A DNA stretch of 64,000 nt from positions 62,001 to 126,000 of the forward strand of contig NZ_AVQI01000084.1 of the NCBI RefSeq assembly GCF_000468115.1, read 5' to 3'. The notes beneath the pieces were generated by a model, which saw only the letters and a list, made by a program, of their open reading frames with translations, ran no database searches and was not told the DNA's origin. This stretch comes from Treponema socranskii subsp. socranskii VPI DR56BR1116 = ATCC 35536. GTDB taxonomy: Bacteria > Spirochaetota > Spirochaetia > Treponematales > Treponemataceae. Below, in pieces: positions 35,648-44,013 of this stretch; positions within the stretch are counted from its first letter, which is position 1, and each line of letters opens with the position of its first letter. Position numbers and translations under genes: made by a program.

Positions 35648-36658
35648 CTAGAATGCGAAATTTTTATAGTTTTCTTTCAAAAAATCGCTCGGCGGGCCCA
35701 TGATGATCGTCCTGCCGTCCGAAAGAACGGTGATCTTTCCGACATTCGGCACATCCATGCCGTCGATCGGTTTTTGTCCCTTGAGCGCATTGTATGCAAC
35801 GCATACCGTCAGATATCCGAGTTTGGCAGGATCCCACAGCGTTGCGGTTTTAAGCGAGCCGTCTTCAAGGTACGGGCCGCTGTCGGTCGGAAGCGCGCTT
35901 CCGACAACGGCGACTTTATTTTGCATCCCTTTTTCCTGTACCGCCTGCGCAGCGCCGATCGGTGCCGGTGTTGAAACGCAGACCAGACCTTTGAGATTGG
36001 GGTAGGCTTTGATAAGGTCAAGCGTTTTTTGATAGGCGAGCTGCTGTTTTTCATCGGTCGGAACACGATCCGTTACCAGGCGGAGATTCGGATACTTTGT
36101 CTTTGCGTATGCAAGTCCGTAATCGAGCCATGAATTCAAATTCGCGGCGGAAAGTCCGCCGGTGAGAATCGCATAGTCGCCGCTCGTTCCCATGTATTTG
36201 ACAAGCAGATCCCAGTTGTGTTCGCCGAACTGTTTGTCATCGATCTGATGAACGGAATAGTCGACTACCGACGGATCCGCGGGGGTATCCCAGTCGAGCA
36301 CTAAAATCCCTGCTCGTTTCGCTTTCATCAAAACGGGCGTTAATGCCTGAGCGTTGTTCGGTGCAACACAGATCGCATCGACGCCTTTCGTGATCAGATC
36401 TTCGAGCATCCTCACCTGATCCGCAGCATCAGCCGTCGTAGGCCCGGTGTAGTTGACGGTGATACCCAAATCTTTTCCGGCCTGTACGGCACCTTTTTCC
36501 GAAGCATTGAAGTACGGAATGCCGACGAGCTTCGGCATAACGACGATCGTTATGTCTTTTTTTCCGCCGCCGGATGAAGAAGACTGCTCGTTTGCACCCA
36601 TGGCAAAGAGAGCAGAACCGATCATGAGAACTCCAAGCACTGTAAGAATTCTTTTCAT
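35648..36658 (-). CDS. Sugar ABC transporter periplasmic binding protein (rhamnose type)
   Basis: A 336-residue type-I periplasmic binding protein. The signal peptide (MKRILTVLGVLMIGSALFAM) is followed by a Ser/Gly-rich linker and the two-lobed domain (PKLVGIPYFNASEKGA, NYTGPTTADAADQVRMLEDLI, CVAPNNAQALTPVLMKAK, VLDWDTPAD). It resembles the RhaS/LsrB group, which binds rhamnose or autoinducer-2; rhamnose is favoured by context. The ATG has AGGAGG upstream. A gene order of rhaA, ATPase, two permeases, binding protein, kinase and epimerase suggests one long operon. Confidence 0.9.
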   Translation of the reverse strand: MKRILTVLGVLMIGSALFAMGANEQSSSSGGGKKDITIVVMPKLVGIPYFNASEKGAVQAGKDLGITVNYTGPTTADAADQVRMLEDLITKGVDAICVAPNNAQALTPVLMKAKRAGILVLDWDTPADPSVVDYSVHQIDDKQFGEHNWDLLVKYMGTSGDYAILTGGLSAANLNSWLDYGLAYAKTKYPNLRLVTDRVPTDEKQQLAYQKTLDLIKAYPNLKGLVCVSTPAPIGAAQAVQEKGMQNKVAVVGSALPTDSGPYLEDGSLKTATLWDPAKLGYLTVCVAYNALKGQKPIDGMDVPNVGKITVLSDGRTIIMGPPSDFLKENYKNFAF

Positions 36659-36666
36659 ATATCCTC

Positions 36667-37662
36667 CTATTGCACGTTCCGTTTTTTTATCGATATGATA
36701 AAGTGTATCGTCAAAACGGCTATAAGCACAAGACCTGTGATAACGGTCGTTAGATATCGGTTCAATCCGAAGATATTCAGACCGCTCGAAATGACCTGCA
36801 AAATCAAAACCGCTATGATAGTCCCCGCAACTTTCCCCGAACCGCCGTTTATATCGGTACCTCCTAAAACACAGGCGGCAACGGATTGCAGTAAGTACGA
36901 CGATCCGTACGATTCTTTTGCGGAGTTATAACGACTCGCCATTATCATCGCAGCGATGCCGGCAAGGATACCGCCGATAAGATATGTTTTTATCAATACC
37001 CGCTTTACCCGTATGCCCGAATATCTTGCGGCGATCGGATTACAGCCGATTATCTCTATCGATTTGCCGAGCTTGCTCCGTTCAAGCAGCAGCCAGCAAA
37101 ATACGACAACGATGAAGAATATCCACATCGGGATAGGAATTTTTAAAAACGTTGAATTGCCTATCGCGATGAACGTCATCGGAAAACCCGATATGGCTCA
37201 TCCGTGCGTAATGTTGAGACAGATGCCTTCAAACAGCGTTGACGAACCGAGCGTCGCGATCATCGGCGTGACGCCGAAAAGCGCGATGACCCAGCCGTTG
37301 AATAAACCGCAGAGAGCGGCGATACCCAACATAGTTGCAATGCCGACGGTAACGGCGAGCAGTGCGCCGTGGTTTGCCGTGTATAGATTCGACATAACGA
37401 GTCCGCCGATAATCATTCCCAATGCCGCCGAAAAAGTCAGCGAAAGATTCATACATCCTGTCATGATGACGAGCATCATCGACAATGCGAGGATACCGAA
37501 TTCGGGAATCTGATACGCCATCGATTCCATATTGATGGGACTTAAGAATTTCCCCGGCGATAATACCGACATGAGCGCAAAGACAAACAGAAAAATAATA
37601 AACAGCGTTCCTTCGGATGTTTTGAAGAATTTACGTATCGATGTTTTTATGTTGTTTTTCAT
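36667..37662 (-). pseudogene. Sugar ABC permease interrupted by an in-frame TGA
   Basis: A BPD_transp_2 (RbsC-type) permease for the sugar transporter. It reads from ATG 37662 (GGAG 7 nt upstream) to LNITHG, meets TGA at 37200-37198, then continues in the same frame with AISGFP to a normal end at 36667. Both parts have the expected membrane helices, and joined they make about 331 residues, the usual length. A single base change (GGA, AGA or CGA to TGA) explains it. A restart at ATG 37177-37179 might give a C-terminal fragment. Neighbouring genes look intact, so the mutation may be recent or a sequence error. Confidence 0.8.
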
Positions 37663-37666
37663 GCCG

Positions 37667-38671
37667 TCACTCCACATCAACTTTTACTTTCGTTTTTTCA
37701 GCTTTGTTTTTTTGATACATATCGATGCAGACGGATGCGATAATGATTAAGCCGATAATAATTTTTTGCCAAAACGTCGGTATATGCATAAGGATCATGC
37801 CGTTGTTTATGACACAAAAAAGCGCGACTCCGATCACGGTTCCCAATACCGAACCGTAACCGCCCATCGTACTTGCGCCTCCGAGTACAACGGCGGCGAT
37901 CACTTGCATTTCAAAACCTGCAAACGCATTCGGATCCACTTGCCGCATAATCGACGTATGCACGACGGAGGCAAGGCCGATAAACAGACCTTCGATGCCG
38001 TAAACGAAAAGCAATATTTTTGTCGGATTAAAGCCGACACGAGACGCGCCTTCGAGATTTCCGCCGATTGCATAGATACCTCTGCCCACCAAAGTTTTAC
38101 GCAGAATAAACCATGTCAAAAAGACGACCGCAGCCAAAAACAATGCCTGCATCGGAAGACCGATTATTCGTCCGTCGCTCGTCGTAATCGGAAAAAACTT
38201 TATATCGCCGAAGTTAATAAAATTTTGCGGTATGCCGGTAATCCAGTTCCCGTTCGTTATGTAGAGATTTATACCCAGTATGATGCTCATCGTTCCGAGC
38301 GTAGCGACTATCGGCGGAATTTTTATCTTTGCGACGAGCAGTCCGTTGATAAGACCGAGCGCGAGCCCGAAGGCGCATGAAAGCACAGCGGTTACGAAAA
38401 TATTTGAAGTAAAGTGGATAAGCGAATTCCCCGCAAAAATCGTAACCGATGCGACGATTGAAGAACAGGCGACATCGATACCGCCGGTAAGCATGACCAT
38501 GAGCATTCCCATGGACATTATCGCAAGTACGAGATTGCTTTTCAGCAAATCAAGAAAATTTTCCACGCTGAAAAACGTCGGATTTATGATACCGATTATT
38601 ACGGAGAGAACGACCAGTACCGTAAGGATCGGAAATTCCTGCATTTTAATAATTTTTTTTATCACTGTCAT
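37667..38671 (-). CDS. Sugar ABC transporter permease
   Basis: A 334-residue inner-membrane permease of the RbsC/BPD_transp_2 family with 8-10 hydrophobic segments. Typical motifs are MLTGGIDVACSSIVA, LALGLINGLLVAKIKIPPIVATLGT and the cytoplasmic EAA-like loop around GGNLEGASRVGFNP. It pairs with the interrupted permease downstream and would form a homodimer or heterodimer with it. It lies between the ATPase gene and the second permease, with the next start only a few bases from its end. Confidence 0.92.
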   Translation of the reverse strand: MTVIKKIIKMQEFPILTVLVVLSVIIGIINPTFFSVENFLDLLKSNLVLAIMSMGMLMVMLTGGIDVACSSIVASVTIFAGNSLIHFTSNIFVTAVLSCAFGLALGLINGLLVAKIKIPPIVATLGTMSIILGINLYITNGNWITGIPQNFINFGDIKFFPITTSDGRIIGLPMQALFLAAVVFLTWFILRKTLVGRGIYAIGGNLEGASRVGFNPTKILLFVYGIEGLFIGLASVVHTSIMRQVDPNAFAGFEMQVIAAVVLGGASTMGGYGSVLGTVIGVALFCVINNGMILMHIPTFWQKIIIGLIIIASVCIDMYQKNKAEKTKVKVDVE

Positions 38672-38684
38672 TGTAGTGTACCGC

Positions 38685-40172
38685 CTAAAATGCCAAGTTC
38701 ATAATATACTCTTGTGTTAGCCCCTCACACGGCAATATCTTTTGAATTTTTCCGTGCCGAACGACGGCAACTCTGTCGCAAATCGAAAGGATTTCCGGCA
38801 GTTCCGAAGATATGACGATGATGCCCAAGCCCGATTTTGCAAGATTGTACAACAGTTCGTGTATTTCCGCTTTTGCGCCGATGTCGATACCGTTTGTCGG
38901 CTCGTCAACGATAAGCACTTTCGGTTCGGTTGCAAGCCATTTTGCGATAACGATACGCTGTTTGTTACCTCCCGAATATTTTCCCGCTTCCATATCGAGG
39001 TAATTCGGTTTTATTTCGAGCGCTTTCATCCAGTGTTCGGCGAGGTCGTGCTTTTTTTTCATATCGAGCAGACCGAAGCGATGTGAAAGTTTATCCAACA
39101 CGGTAACGGTGATATTGTCTTCCGATGTTTTTCGCAATACGAGACCTTCGCGAAGTCTGTTTTCGGGGACAAATGCGATGCCCTGTTTGACAGCTTCATT
39201 CGGATGCCGTATGTTTATCTCTTTTCCGTCAAGAAGAACACACCCGCTGTCCGGTTCGTTGAGCCCGAATAATGAGGAAACGATTTCCGTACGTCCCGCT
39301 CCGACAAGCCCCGTCAGACCGAATATTTCACCTTTATTGAGCGTAAACGAAATATCTTTAAAATTTCCTTTCTTTGAAAGCGATCTGACTTCGAGCAGCG
39401 GTTCGTTGCATTTCCGTTTATCGTAAATCTTATATTCGATTTTTCGTCCGACCATCAATGCGATGAGCTTATCGTTCGTGAGTTCGTCTTTATTGTACGT
39501 ACCGATACATTGTCCGTCGCGCAAGACGGTAAAGCGATCGGCAACGGCAAAAAGTTCATCCAGCTTATGGCTGATAAACAACATCGAAATACCTTTCGCT
39601 TTCAACGACTGCATGATGCGAAACAGATTTTTGACGTCGTCGGAAGAAAGAGCGCTTGTCGGTTCATCGAGAATGAGCAGTTTTGCGTCATTGACGATAG
39701 CACACGCGATTGCGACGAGCTGCTGTTTGGCAACGGACAGCTCTGAAATTTTTACGCGGATATCGATATTTTTTACGCCGAGTTGTACGAGAGCCTGTTC
39801 GGCGATCTTTGCCATCTCTTTCCAGTTGATAATCTTTTCGTTCTTTTTAACACATAATCCGAGCGCAATGTTTTCCATAACGCTTAGATTCGGAAAGAGA
39901 GAAAAATCCTGATAGATAACGACGATACCTTCTTTCAATGATTGTATCGGCGTCAGATTATCGAGACGGTGGCCGTTCATAGCGATCGTCCCGCCGCTTT
40001 CGGGTTTATTGATACCCGAAAGCACTTTTATCAATGTCGATTTTCCGGCTCCGTTTTCGCCGATCAGCGCATGGATTTCGGCTTTATCTACGGAAAAACT
40101 GATATCCTGCAATGCTTTTACACCGGGGAAAAATTTTGAAATATGTTGAATTTCAAGTAATGGCTTACTCAT
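38685..40172 (-). CDS. Sugar ABC transporter ATPase, two domains (rhamnose type)
   Basis: A 495-residue protein with two tandem nucleotide-binding domains, as in RbsA/MglA. The first has an intact Walker A (GENGAGKSTLIK), signature (ELSVAKQQLVAIA) and Walker B (LLILDEPTSAL). The second has a degenerate P-loop (GLVGAGRTEIV) but a good signature (YSGGNKQRIVIAKWL) and Walker B (VLIVDEPTNGID). Such asymmetry is normal for the family. It energises import by the adjacent permeases and binding protein. Confidence 0.95.
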   Translation of the reverse strand: MSKPLLEIQHISKFFPGVKALQDISFSVDKAEIHALIGENGAGKSTLIKVLSGINKPESGGTIAMNGHRLDNLTPIQSLKEGIVVIYQDFSLFPNLSVMENIALGLCVKKNEKIINWKEMAKIAEQALVQLGVKNIDIRVKISELSVAKQQLVAIACAIVNDAKLLILDEPTSALSSDDVKNLFRIMQSLKAKGISMLFISHKLDELFAVADRFTVLRDGQCIGTYNKDELTNDKLIALMVGRKIEYKIYDKRKCNEPLLEVRSLSKKGNFKDISFTLNKGEIFGLTGLVGAGRTEIVSSLFGLNEPDSGCVLLDGKEINIRHPNEAVKQGIAFVPENRLREGLVLRKTSEDNITVTVLDKLSHRFGLLDMKKKHDLAEHWMKALEIKPNYLDMEAGKYSGGNKQRIVIAKWLATEPKVLIVDEPTNGIDIGAKAEIHELLYNLAKSGLGIIVISSELPEILSICDRVAVVRHGKIQKILPCEGLTQEYIMNLAF

Positions 40173-40214
40173 TTTATTCCTTAAATTGTTAATGATGCAC
40201 GTATCAAGCCGACG

Positions 40215-41474
40215 TCAACTTCGTTTGGAAGTTACTTCCCGTTCGTATTCGTCGACGGCTTTACATATTTCCGTGTCGGAAGGAACACCGCATACTTCGC
40301 AATACCGATCCCAAACGGCGCCGTACGGCATCGTTTTCAGTTGTTCGTTGAGTGCAAGGCGTGCAAAATAATTTCCTTCATCTTCATATTTAATAAGCTG
40401 TGTTACGGGTTCGAGCAGTGCATACAAAAACGCTTTTTCCGTCGCACGCGAACCGAGTACCCATGCTCCGATTCTGTTGATGGAGCCGTCAAAATAATCG
40501 GTACCGATGTGGATCTTATCGAGTTTTCCCGTCCGGATTATTTCCTCCGCCATCATTCGCATATCGTCGTTGAAGACGATGACGTGATCGGAGTCCCATC
40601 TGACGCCCCTTGATAAGTGCAGCAGTATTTCGGGAACAAAGAGCAACACGGACGAGAGCTTGTCCGAAACGTTTTCCGTAGGGTGATAGTGTCCCATATC
40701 GATCGTAAGCAGGCAGTTTCTGCTCATCGCATAGCCCATGTAAAATTCATGAGAGCCGACGACGTAACTTTCGGTTCCGATGCCGAATACTTTCGATTCT
40801 ACGGAATCTTTTAAATATTCCGCCGGTATCTTTTGCGAGAGTATATCGTCGAGCGATTGTAAAAGAATTTTTCGATACCCTTGCCGATCGGCAGGTATGT
40901 CTTTCATGCCGTCGGCGATCCAGATATTGTGAATACAGGGACTGCCTTGTTCTTTGCCGAAATATGCGCCTATCGTACGGCAGCGTTTTGTGTGCTCTAT
41001 CCAAAAGTCGCGAATACCCTTATCTTTTGAAGCAAGCGTCATGCCGTTCGCTTTCGGATGTGAAAAAATCGTCGCATTAAAATCGAGCGGTATTTTTTTT
41101 GCCTTAGCCCATGTAAGCCAGCTTTTAAAGTGTGCGGGTTCCAGCGCGTCCCGATCAACCGGCTTCGTATCGGAAAAATCGGCATAGCTTGCATGTAAAT
41201 TTAAACGATAACTGCCCGGCGTAAGCGTAAACACTTTTTCGATATCTTGGCGCAATTCCGCAATGGAACGGGCTTTGCCGGGGTAATTGCCGGTTACTTG
41301 AATACCGTCGCCGTTCAGTACCGCGCCCGCTTTTTCAAATCCGCCTACATCATCGCCTTGCCAGCAATGAAGCGAGAGCGGTATGCTGCGAAGCCGTTCG
41401 ATAACGCGGTCGGTATCGACGCCAAGCGATGCATATTGTTCACGTGCATCGTCGTATCGTTCTTTTGTATTCAT
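40215..41474 (-). CDS. rhaA: L-rhamnose isomerase
   Basis: It converts L-rhamnose to L-rhamnulose; the family also isomerises L-lyxose. The 419-residue length equals that of E. coli RhaA. Matching segments include LHCWQGDDVGGFE, ATGNYPGKARS-like VTGNYPGKARS, LDFNATIFSHPKA, NIWIADGMKDI, ESKVFGIGTESYVVGSHEFYMGYA, the metal-binding IDMGHYHPTE, VRWDSDHV and GTDYFDGSINRI. It is the first gene of the transport operon. No clear Shine-Dalgarno site precedes the ATG. Confidence 0.97.
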   Translation of the reverse strand: MNTKERYDDAREQYASLGVDTDRVIERLRSIPLSLHCWQGDDVGGFEKAGAVLNGDGIQVTGNYPGKARSIAELRQDIEKVFTLTPGSYRLNLHASYADFSDTKPVDRDALEPAHFKSWLTWAKAKKIPLDFNATIFSHPKANGMTLASKDKGIRDFWIEHTKRCRTIGAYFGKEQGSPCIHNIWIADGMKDIPADRQGYRKILLQSLDDILSQKIPAEYLKDSVESKVFGIGTESYVVGSHEFYMGYAMSRNCLLTIDMGHYHPTENVSDKLSSVLLFVPEILLHLSRGVRWDSDHVIVFNDDMRMMAEEIIRTGKLDKIHIGTDYFDGSINRIGAWVLGSRATEKAFLYALLEPVTQLIKYEDEGNYFARLALNEQLKTMPYGAVWDRYCEVCGVPSDTEICKAVDEYEREVTSKRS

Positions 41475-41552
41475 TAATTACGACCTGAAAATTGGAATAG
41501 AAAAAGTATATACTGCGGGTTAATGATAATACCACTACAAAAAAATCAATAG

Positions 41553-42119
41553 TTAGTACAATTCCGTCATCGCAAATGTTTCGTGTTCCGTCCATGTTCC
41601 GCCTCTCATGGCAAAGAGCGTTATCGATTGTACGTCGAAAATTTCGTGCAGGTCGAGCGAATCGAAATACGAAAGCGCATCTTCGATCGCGCCGGGCGGT
41701 ATGTCGCGGTTCGCAAGGGTGATATGCGGTACAAAAGTTCGCGCATCTCGCTTTGCCGTTCCCGGGCATTTTGCTAAAAGGGAATCGTAAACGAGAGTGC
41801 GGAGAGCCGTCCATTCGCTTGACGGTTCGACGTGCGCAAAGATCGTCCGCGAAGAAAAAGCTCCGAAACCGTTTACCGCGCAGCAAAGCGTTTGTCTTTT
41901 TGCGCCCCACGCGGATGCCGCTTCGGCGAGCGCTTCGAACAAGGTGTGTTCGGAAAAGTTTTCGTCGAGGTAAAACGGCGGCACAAGCGTTATATGCAGA
42001 GGAGTACCCTGTCCGCTTTTGCAGCCGCAGCGCGCTCTCATCCGAGCGCGGCACGCTTCAAGCGGAACGAGGAGGTTTTCGGGAATGAGCACGCCGATAA
42101 AATGCGTTTGCCGAATCAT
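41553..42119 (-). CDS. thpR: 2'-5' RNA ligase / cyclic phosphodiesterase (LigT family)
   Basis: A 188-residue 2H-phosphoesterase with the two signature HxT motifs, PLHITLVPP and VPHITLANR. Enzymes of this family open 2',3'-cyclic phosphates and join tRNA halves in vitro; the cellular role is unclear. The start ATG 42119 gives the usual length; the longer frame to 42236 lacks a ribosome site. An internal 35-bp stretch (41855-41889) recurs at 42805-42839 beyond brnTA. Confidence 0.88.
   Translation of the reverse strand: MIRQTHFIGVLIPENLLVPLEACRARMRARCGCKSGQGTPLHITLVPPFYLDENFSEHTLFEALAEAASAWGAKRQTLCCAVNGFGAFSSRTIFAHVEPSSEWTALRTLVYDSLLAKCPGTAKRDARTFVPHITLANRDIPPGAIEDALSYFDSLDLHEIFDVQSITLFAMRGGTWTEHETFAMTELY
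41855..41889. repeat. 35-bp direct repeat, copy inside the LigT gene
   Basis: It matches 42805-42839 at 34 of 35 positions, exactly 950 bp apart in the same orientation. The two copies flank the brnTA module. Confidence 0.9.
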
Positions 42120-42216
42120 CACATATACGGTATAACGTATTTTTATAAATGCGGATAGTACCGGAGATTCGTGTACAGGACAATGGTGCTTAAAAATATG
42201 GCAAACGTTTAAAGTA

Positions 42217-42245
42217 TTGACAGAAATGTAATACAATTATATATT
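42217..42245 (+). promoter_or_regulatory. brnTA promoter
   Basis: TTGACA (42217-42222), 17 bp, TATATT (42240-42245), about 18 nt before the brnT ATG. Confidence 0.65.
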
Positions 42246-42262
42246 ATATAGCAGAGGAGAGC

Positions 42263-42577
42263 ATGACGGTAACCAAGGGTCGATTTGAATGGGATAGTGA
42301 AAAAGATCGAATAAATAAAGAAAAACACGGATTGACTTTTGAAGAAGCGTCTGAAATTTTTAAGGATCCGAATTCGATTGAATTTTATGACAATAAGAAT
42401 TCGATGATAGGCGAGGACAGATATATCGTTTTGGGTGATATCGGGAGCGCTATTATTTGTGTTGTCGTTTATGTCGATAGGCGAGAAAAAATACGGATTG
42501 TGTCTGCACGGCCGGCCGTATCGAAAGAGGAGATAAAATATTATGGCAATATCCAAAAAACGCTCGGAAGAAATTAA
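42263..42577 (+). CDS. brnT: BrnT-family ribonuclease toxin
   Basis: A 104-residue RNase toxin of the type II BrnTA system. The family pattern is clear: FEWDSEKDRINKEKHGLTFEEASEIF, then GEDRYIVLGDIG, and the core IRIVSARPAVSKEEIKYY. BrnT cleaves RNA and is neutralised by BrnA, which also represses the operon as a complex. GAGGAG lies just before the ATG. The toxin comes first and its 3' end overlaps brnA by 35 nt, the usual order for this family. Confidence 0.92.
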   Translation: MTVTKGRFEWDSEKDRINKEKHGLTFEEASEIFKDPNSIEFYDNKNSMIGEDRYIVLGDIGSAIICVVVYVDRREKIRIVSARPAVSKEEIKYYGNIQKTLGRN

Positions 42578-42806
42578 AAAATTTAAGAATAAGGATTTTT
42601 CAGATTGCCCCAAACTGACGAATGCGCAGCTCAAGCAAATGAAGCCCTGCCATCTTTTAGACCGTGATTTATGGAAGCCGCAAAAAAAAGTTATGAGCAT
42701 CAGGATTGACGTCGATGTGCTGGAAAATTTGAAAAAAAACGGTAAAGGCTGGCAAACGAAATTAAACTCGTTTTTGCGTACAGCCGTTTCGAAAGGGCTT
42801 ATTTAA
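42543..42806 (+). CDS. brnA: BrnA-family antitoxin
   Basis: An 87-residue antitoxin. The C-terminal half is the ribbon-helix-helix DNA-binding domain (KKVMSIRIDVDVLENLKKNGKGWQTKLNSFLRTAVSKG), which fits BrnA; the N-terminal lysine-rich part probably binds the toxin. An AGAGGAG site precedes the ATG within the brnT reading frame. Its stop codon lies inside the beginning of the 35-bp repeat shared with the LigT gene. Confidence 0.88.
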   Translation: MAISKKRSEEIKKFKNKDFSDCPKLTNAQLKQMKPCHLLDRDLWKPQKKVMSIRIDVDVLENLKKNGKGWQTKLNSFLRTAVSKGLI

Positions 42807-42839
42807 AAAGCGCCGAAACCGTTTACCGCGCAGCAAAGC
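42805..42839. repeat. 35-bp direct repeat, second copy
   Basis: 34 of 35 positions match 41855-41889. It begins at the brnA stop codon and runs into the esterase remnant, so it looks like a recombination junction. Confidence 0.9.
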
Positions 42840-42949
42840 TTGAAGCCGCCGGATTTTCCGTAGACTTTGCGTATCCGTGGGATAAAGTGCATTCGGACGA
42901 TTACGATTTCGACGAACTTTTCGCACGGATCACGGCTGCTTGCCGCTGA
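42812..42949 (+). pseudogene. C-terminal remnant of a tannase/esterase-like hydrolase
   Basis: This frame ends with KLEAAGFSVDFAYPW, DKVHSDDYDFDELFARI and a stop at 42947. It closely resembles the C-terminus of subtype-B-tannase-like alpha/beta hydrolases (catalytic His in VHSxDYD). There is no start or catalytic serine region. The first ~27 bases lie in the 35-bp repeat shared with the LigT gene, so the remnant was cut there. It overlaps the 3' end of the convergent fructokinase gene by 20 nt. Confidence 0.55.
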
Positions 42950-43913
42950 TGCCGGGAAAAGAAGCGAGGAGCTTTTCCGTTTCGGAAAGAGACGCCAATG
43001 CGGGGATCGCGCCGTATCGCGATACGCAGAGCGTTGCGGCGGCATTTGCAAAGTGCAGATCGCATTTGAGTTCGTCTTCGGTAAATGAAAACGGATTTTC
43101 GCGCCGAGTCAGCCGATAGAGGAGGGCGCCGGTAAAAGCGTCTCCTGCGCCTGTCGTATCGCGCACTTCGATATTGTATTGCGGAATCGATACGATGCCT
43201 TCGTACCCCTGCGTTTTATAGAAGACGCCGTCTTTGCCGAGTGTTACGCAGACGAGCTTTGCGCCCTCGTCGAGAATCTCCTGTGCGGCGATCGGCGTGT
43301 TTTCTCCGTACATGAGCGCGAGTTCGTTGTCGGCGATTTTAACAAAATCGGCATATTTAAAAAGCGAGCGCATCGTTTCAATACCCTCTTCTTTGTCGCG
43401 CCACAGCGGTTCTCTCCAGTTCGGATCGTACGAGATGAATATCCCTCCGTTTTTTGCGCAGTCGATCGCTTTGTGCGTCGCCGAAAGAGAAGGTTCGTCA
43501 GTACACGAAAGCGAACCGATATGTAAAAACGTGCTGTCGTTTATTAATTTTTCATCGATGTCATCGGCCGACAGATTGATGTCGGCGCCGTCCGAGCGCG
43601 CGAACGAAAACGCTCTCTCGCCTGAGTGTGCAAGCGTTACGAAAGCGAGGGTCGTATGACGCTTGTCCGTTTTCATTGCTCCCGTATAGACACCGCAGTT
43701 TTCGAGCGCCGCTTTTGCATCGCGGCCGAATTGGTCATCCCCTGTCTTTCCGATAAAAGCGGCTCGTGCGCCGAGCTTTGCGGCAGCTGCTGCGGCATTT
43801 GCCGGAGCGCATCCCGGATTTTCTTCGAACAGCGTTCTGCCGTTTTTCGATTTGCCTGCGGGCGTAAAGTCGATAAGTATTTCACCGAGCGCCGTAACGT
43901 CGAATCGTTTCAT
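42930..43913 (-). CDS. PfkB-family fructokinase
   Basis: A 327-residue sugar kinase of the ribokinase/PfkB family. The N-terminal motif GEILIDFTP and GCAPANAAAAAAKLGARAAFIGKTGDDQFG (substrate and lid region) and the C-terminal anion hole and catalytic Asp (RDTTGAGDAFTGAL) are present. The pattern fits fructokinases that phosphorylate fructose at carbon 6; the substrate is inferred. It stands alone, separated from the rhamnose operons by the LigT and brnTA genes. Confidence 0.88.
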   Translation of the reverse strand: MKRFDVTALGEILIDFTPAGKSKNGRTLFEENPGCAPANAAAAAAKLGARAAFIGKTGDDQFGRDAKAALENCGVYTGAMKTDKRHTTLAFVTLAHSGERAFSFARSDGADINLSADDIDEKLINDSTFLHIGSLSCTDEPSLSATHKAIDCAKNGGIFISYDPNWREPLWRDKEEGIETMRSLFKYADFVKIADNELALMYGENTPIAAQEILDEGAKLVCVTLGKDGVFYKTQGYEGIVSIPQYNIEVRDTTGAGDAFTGALLYRLTRRENPFSFTEDELKCDLHFANAAATLCVSRYGAIPALASLSETEKLLASFPGISGKQP

Positions 43914-43977
43914 AATTTCTCCCGTACTTGTTGTTCCGCGTTTACTATAACAAAAAACGGGCGGATATGCGACAGCC

Positions 43978-44006
43978 TTGCTCGATATTTTATTTCACTA
44001 TATTAT
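43978..44006 (+). promoter_or_regulatory. fliG promoter, leaderless layout
   Basis: TTGCTC (43978-43983), 17 bp and TATTAT (44001-44006). The -10 box ends 7 nt before the ATG at 44014. Confidence 0.55.
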
Positions 44007-44013
44007 AGACGCT

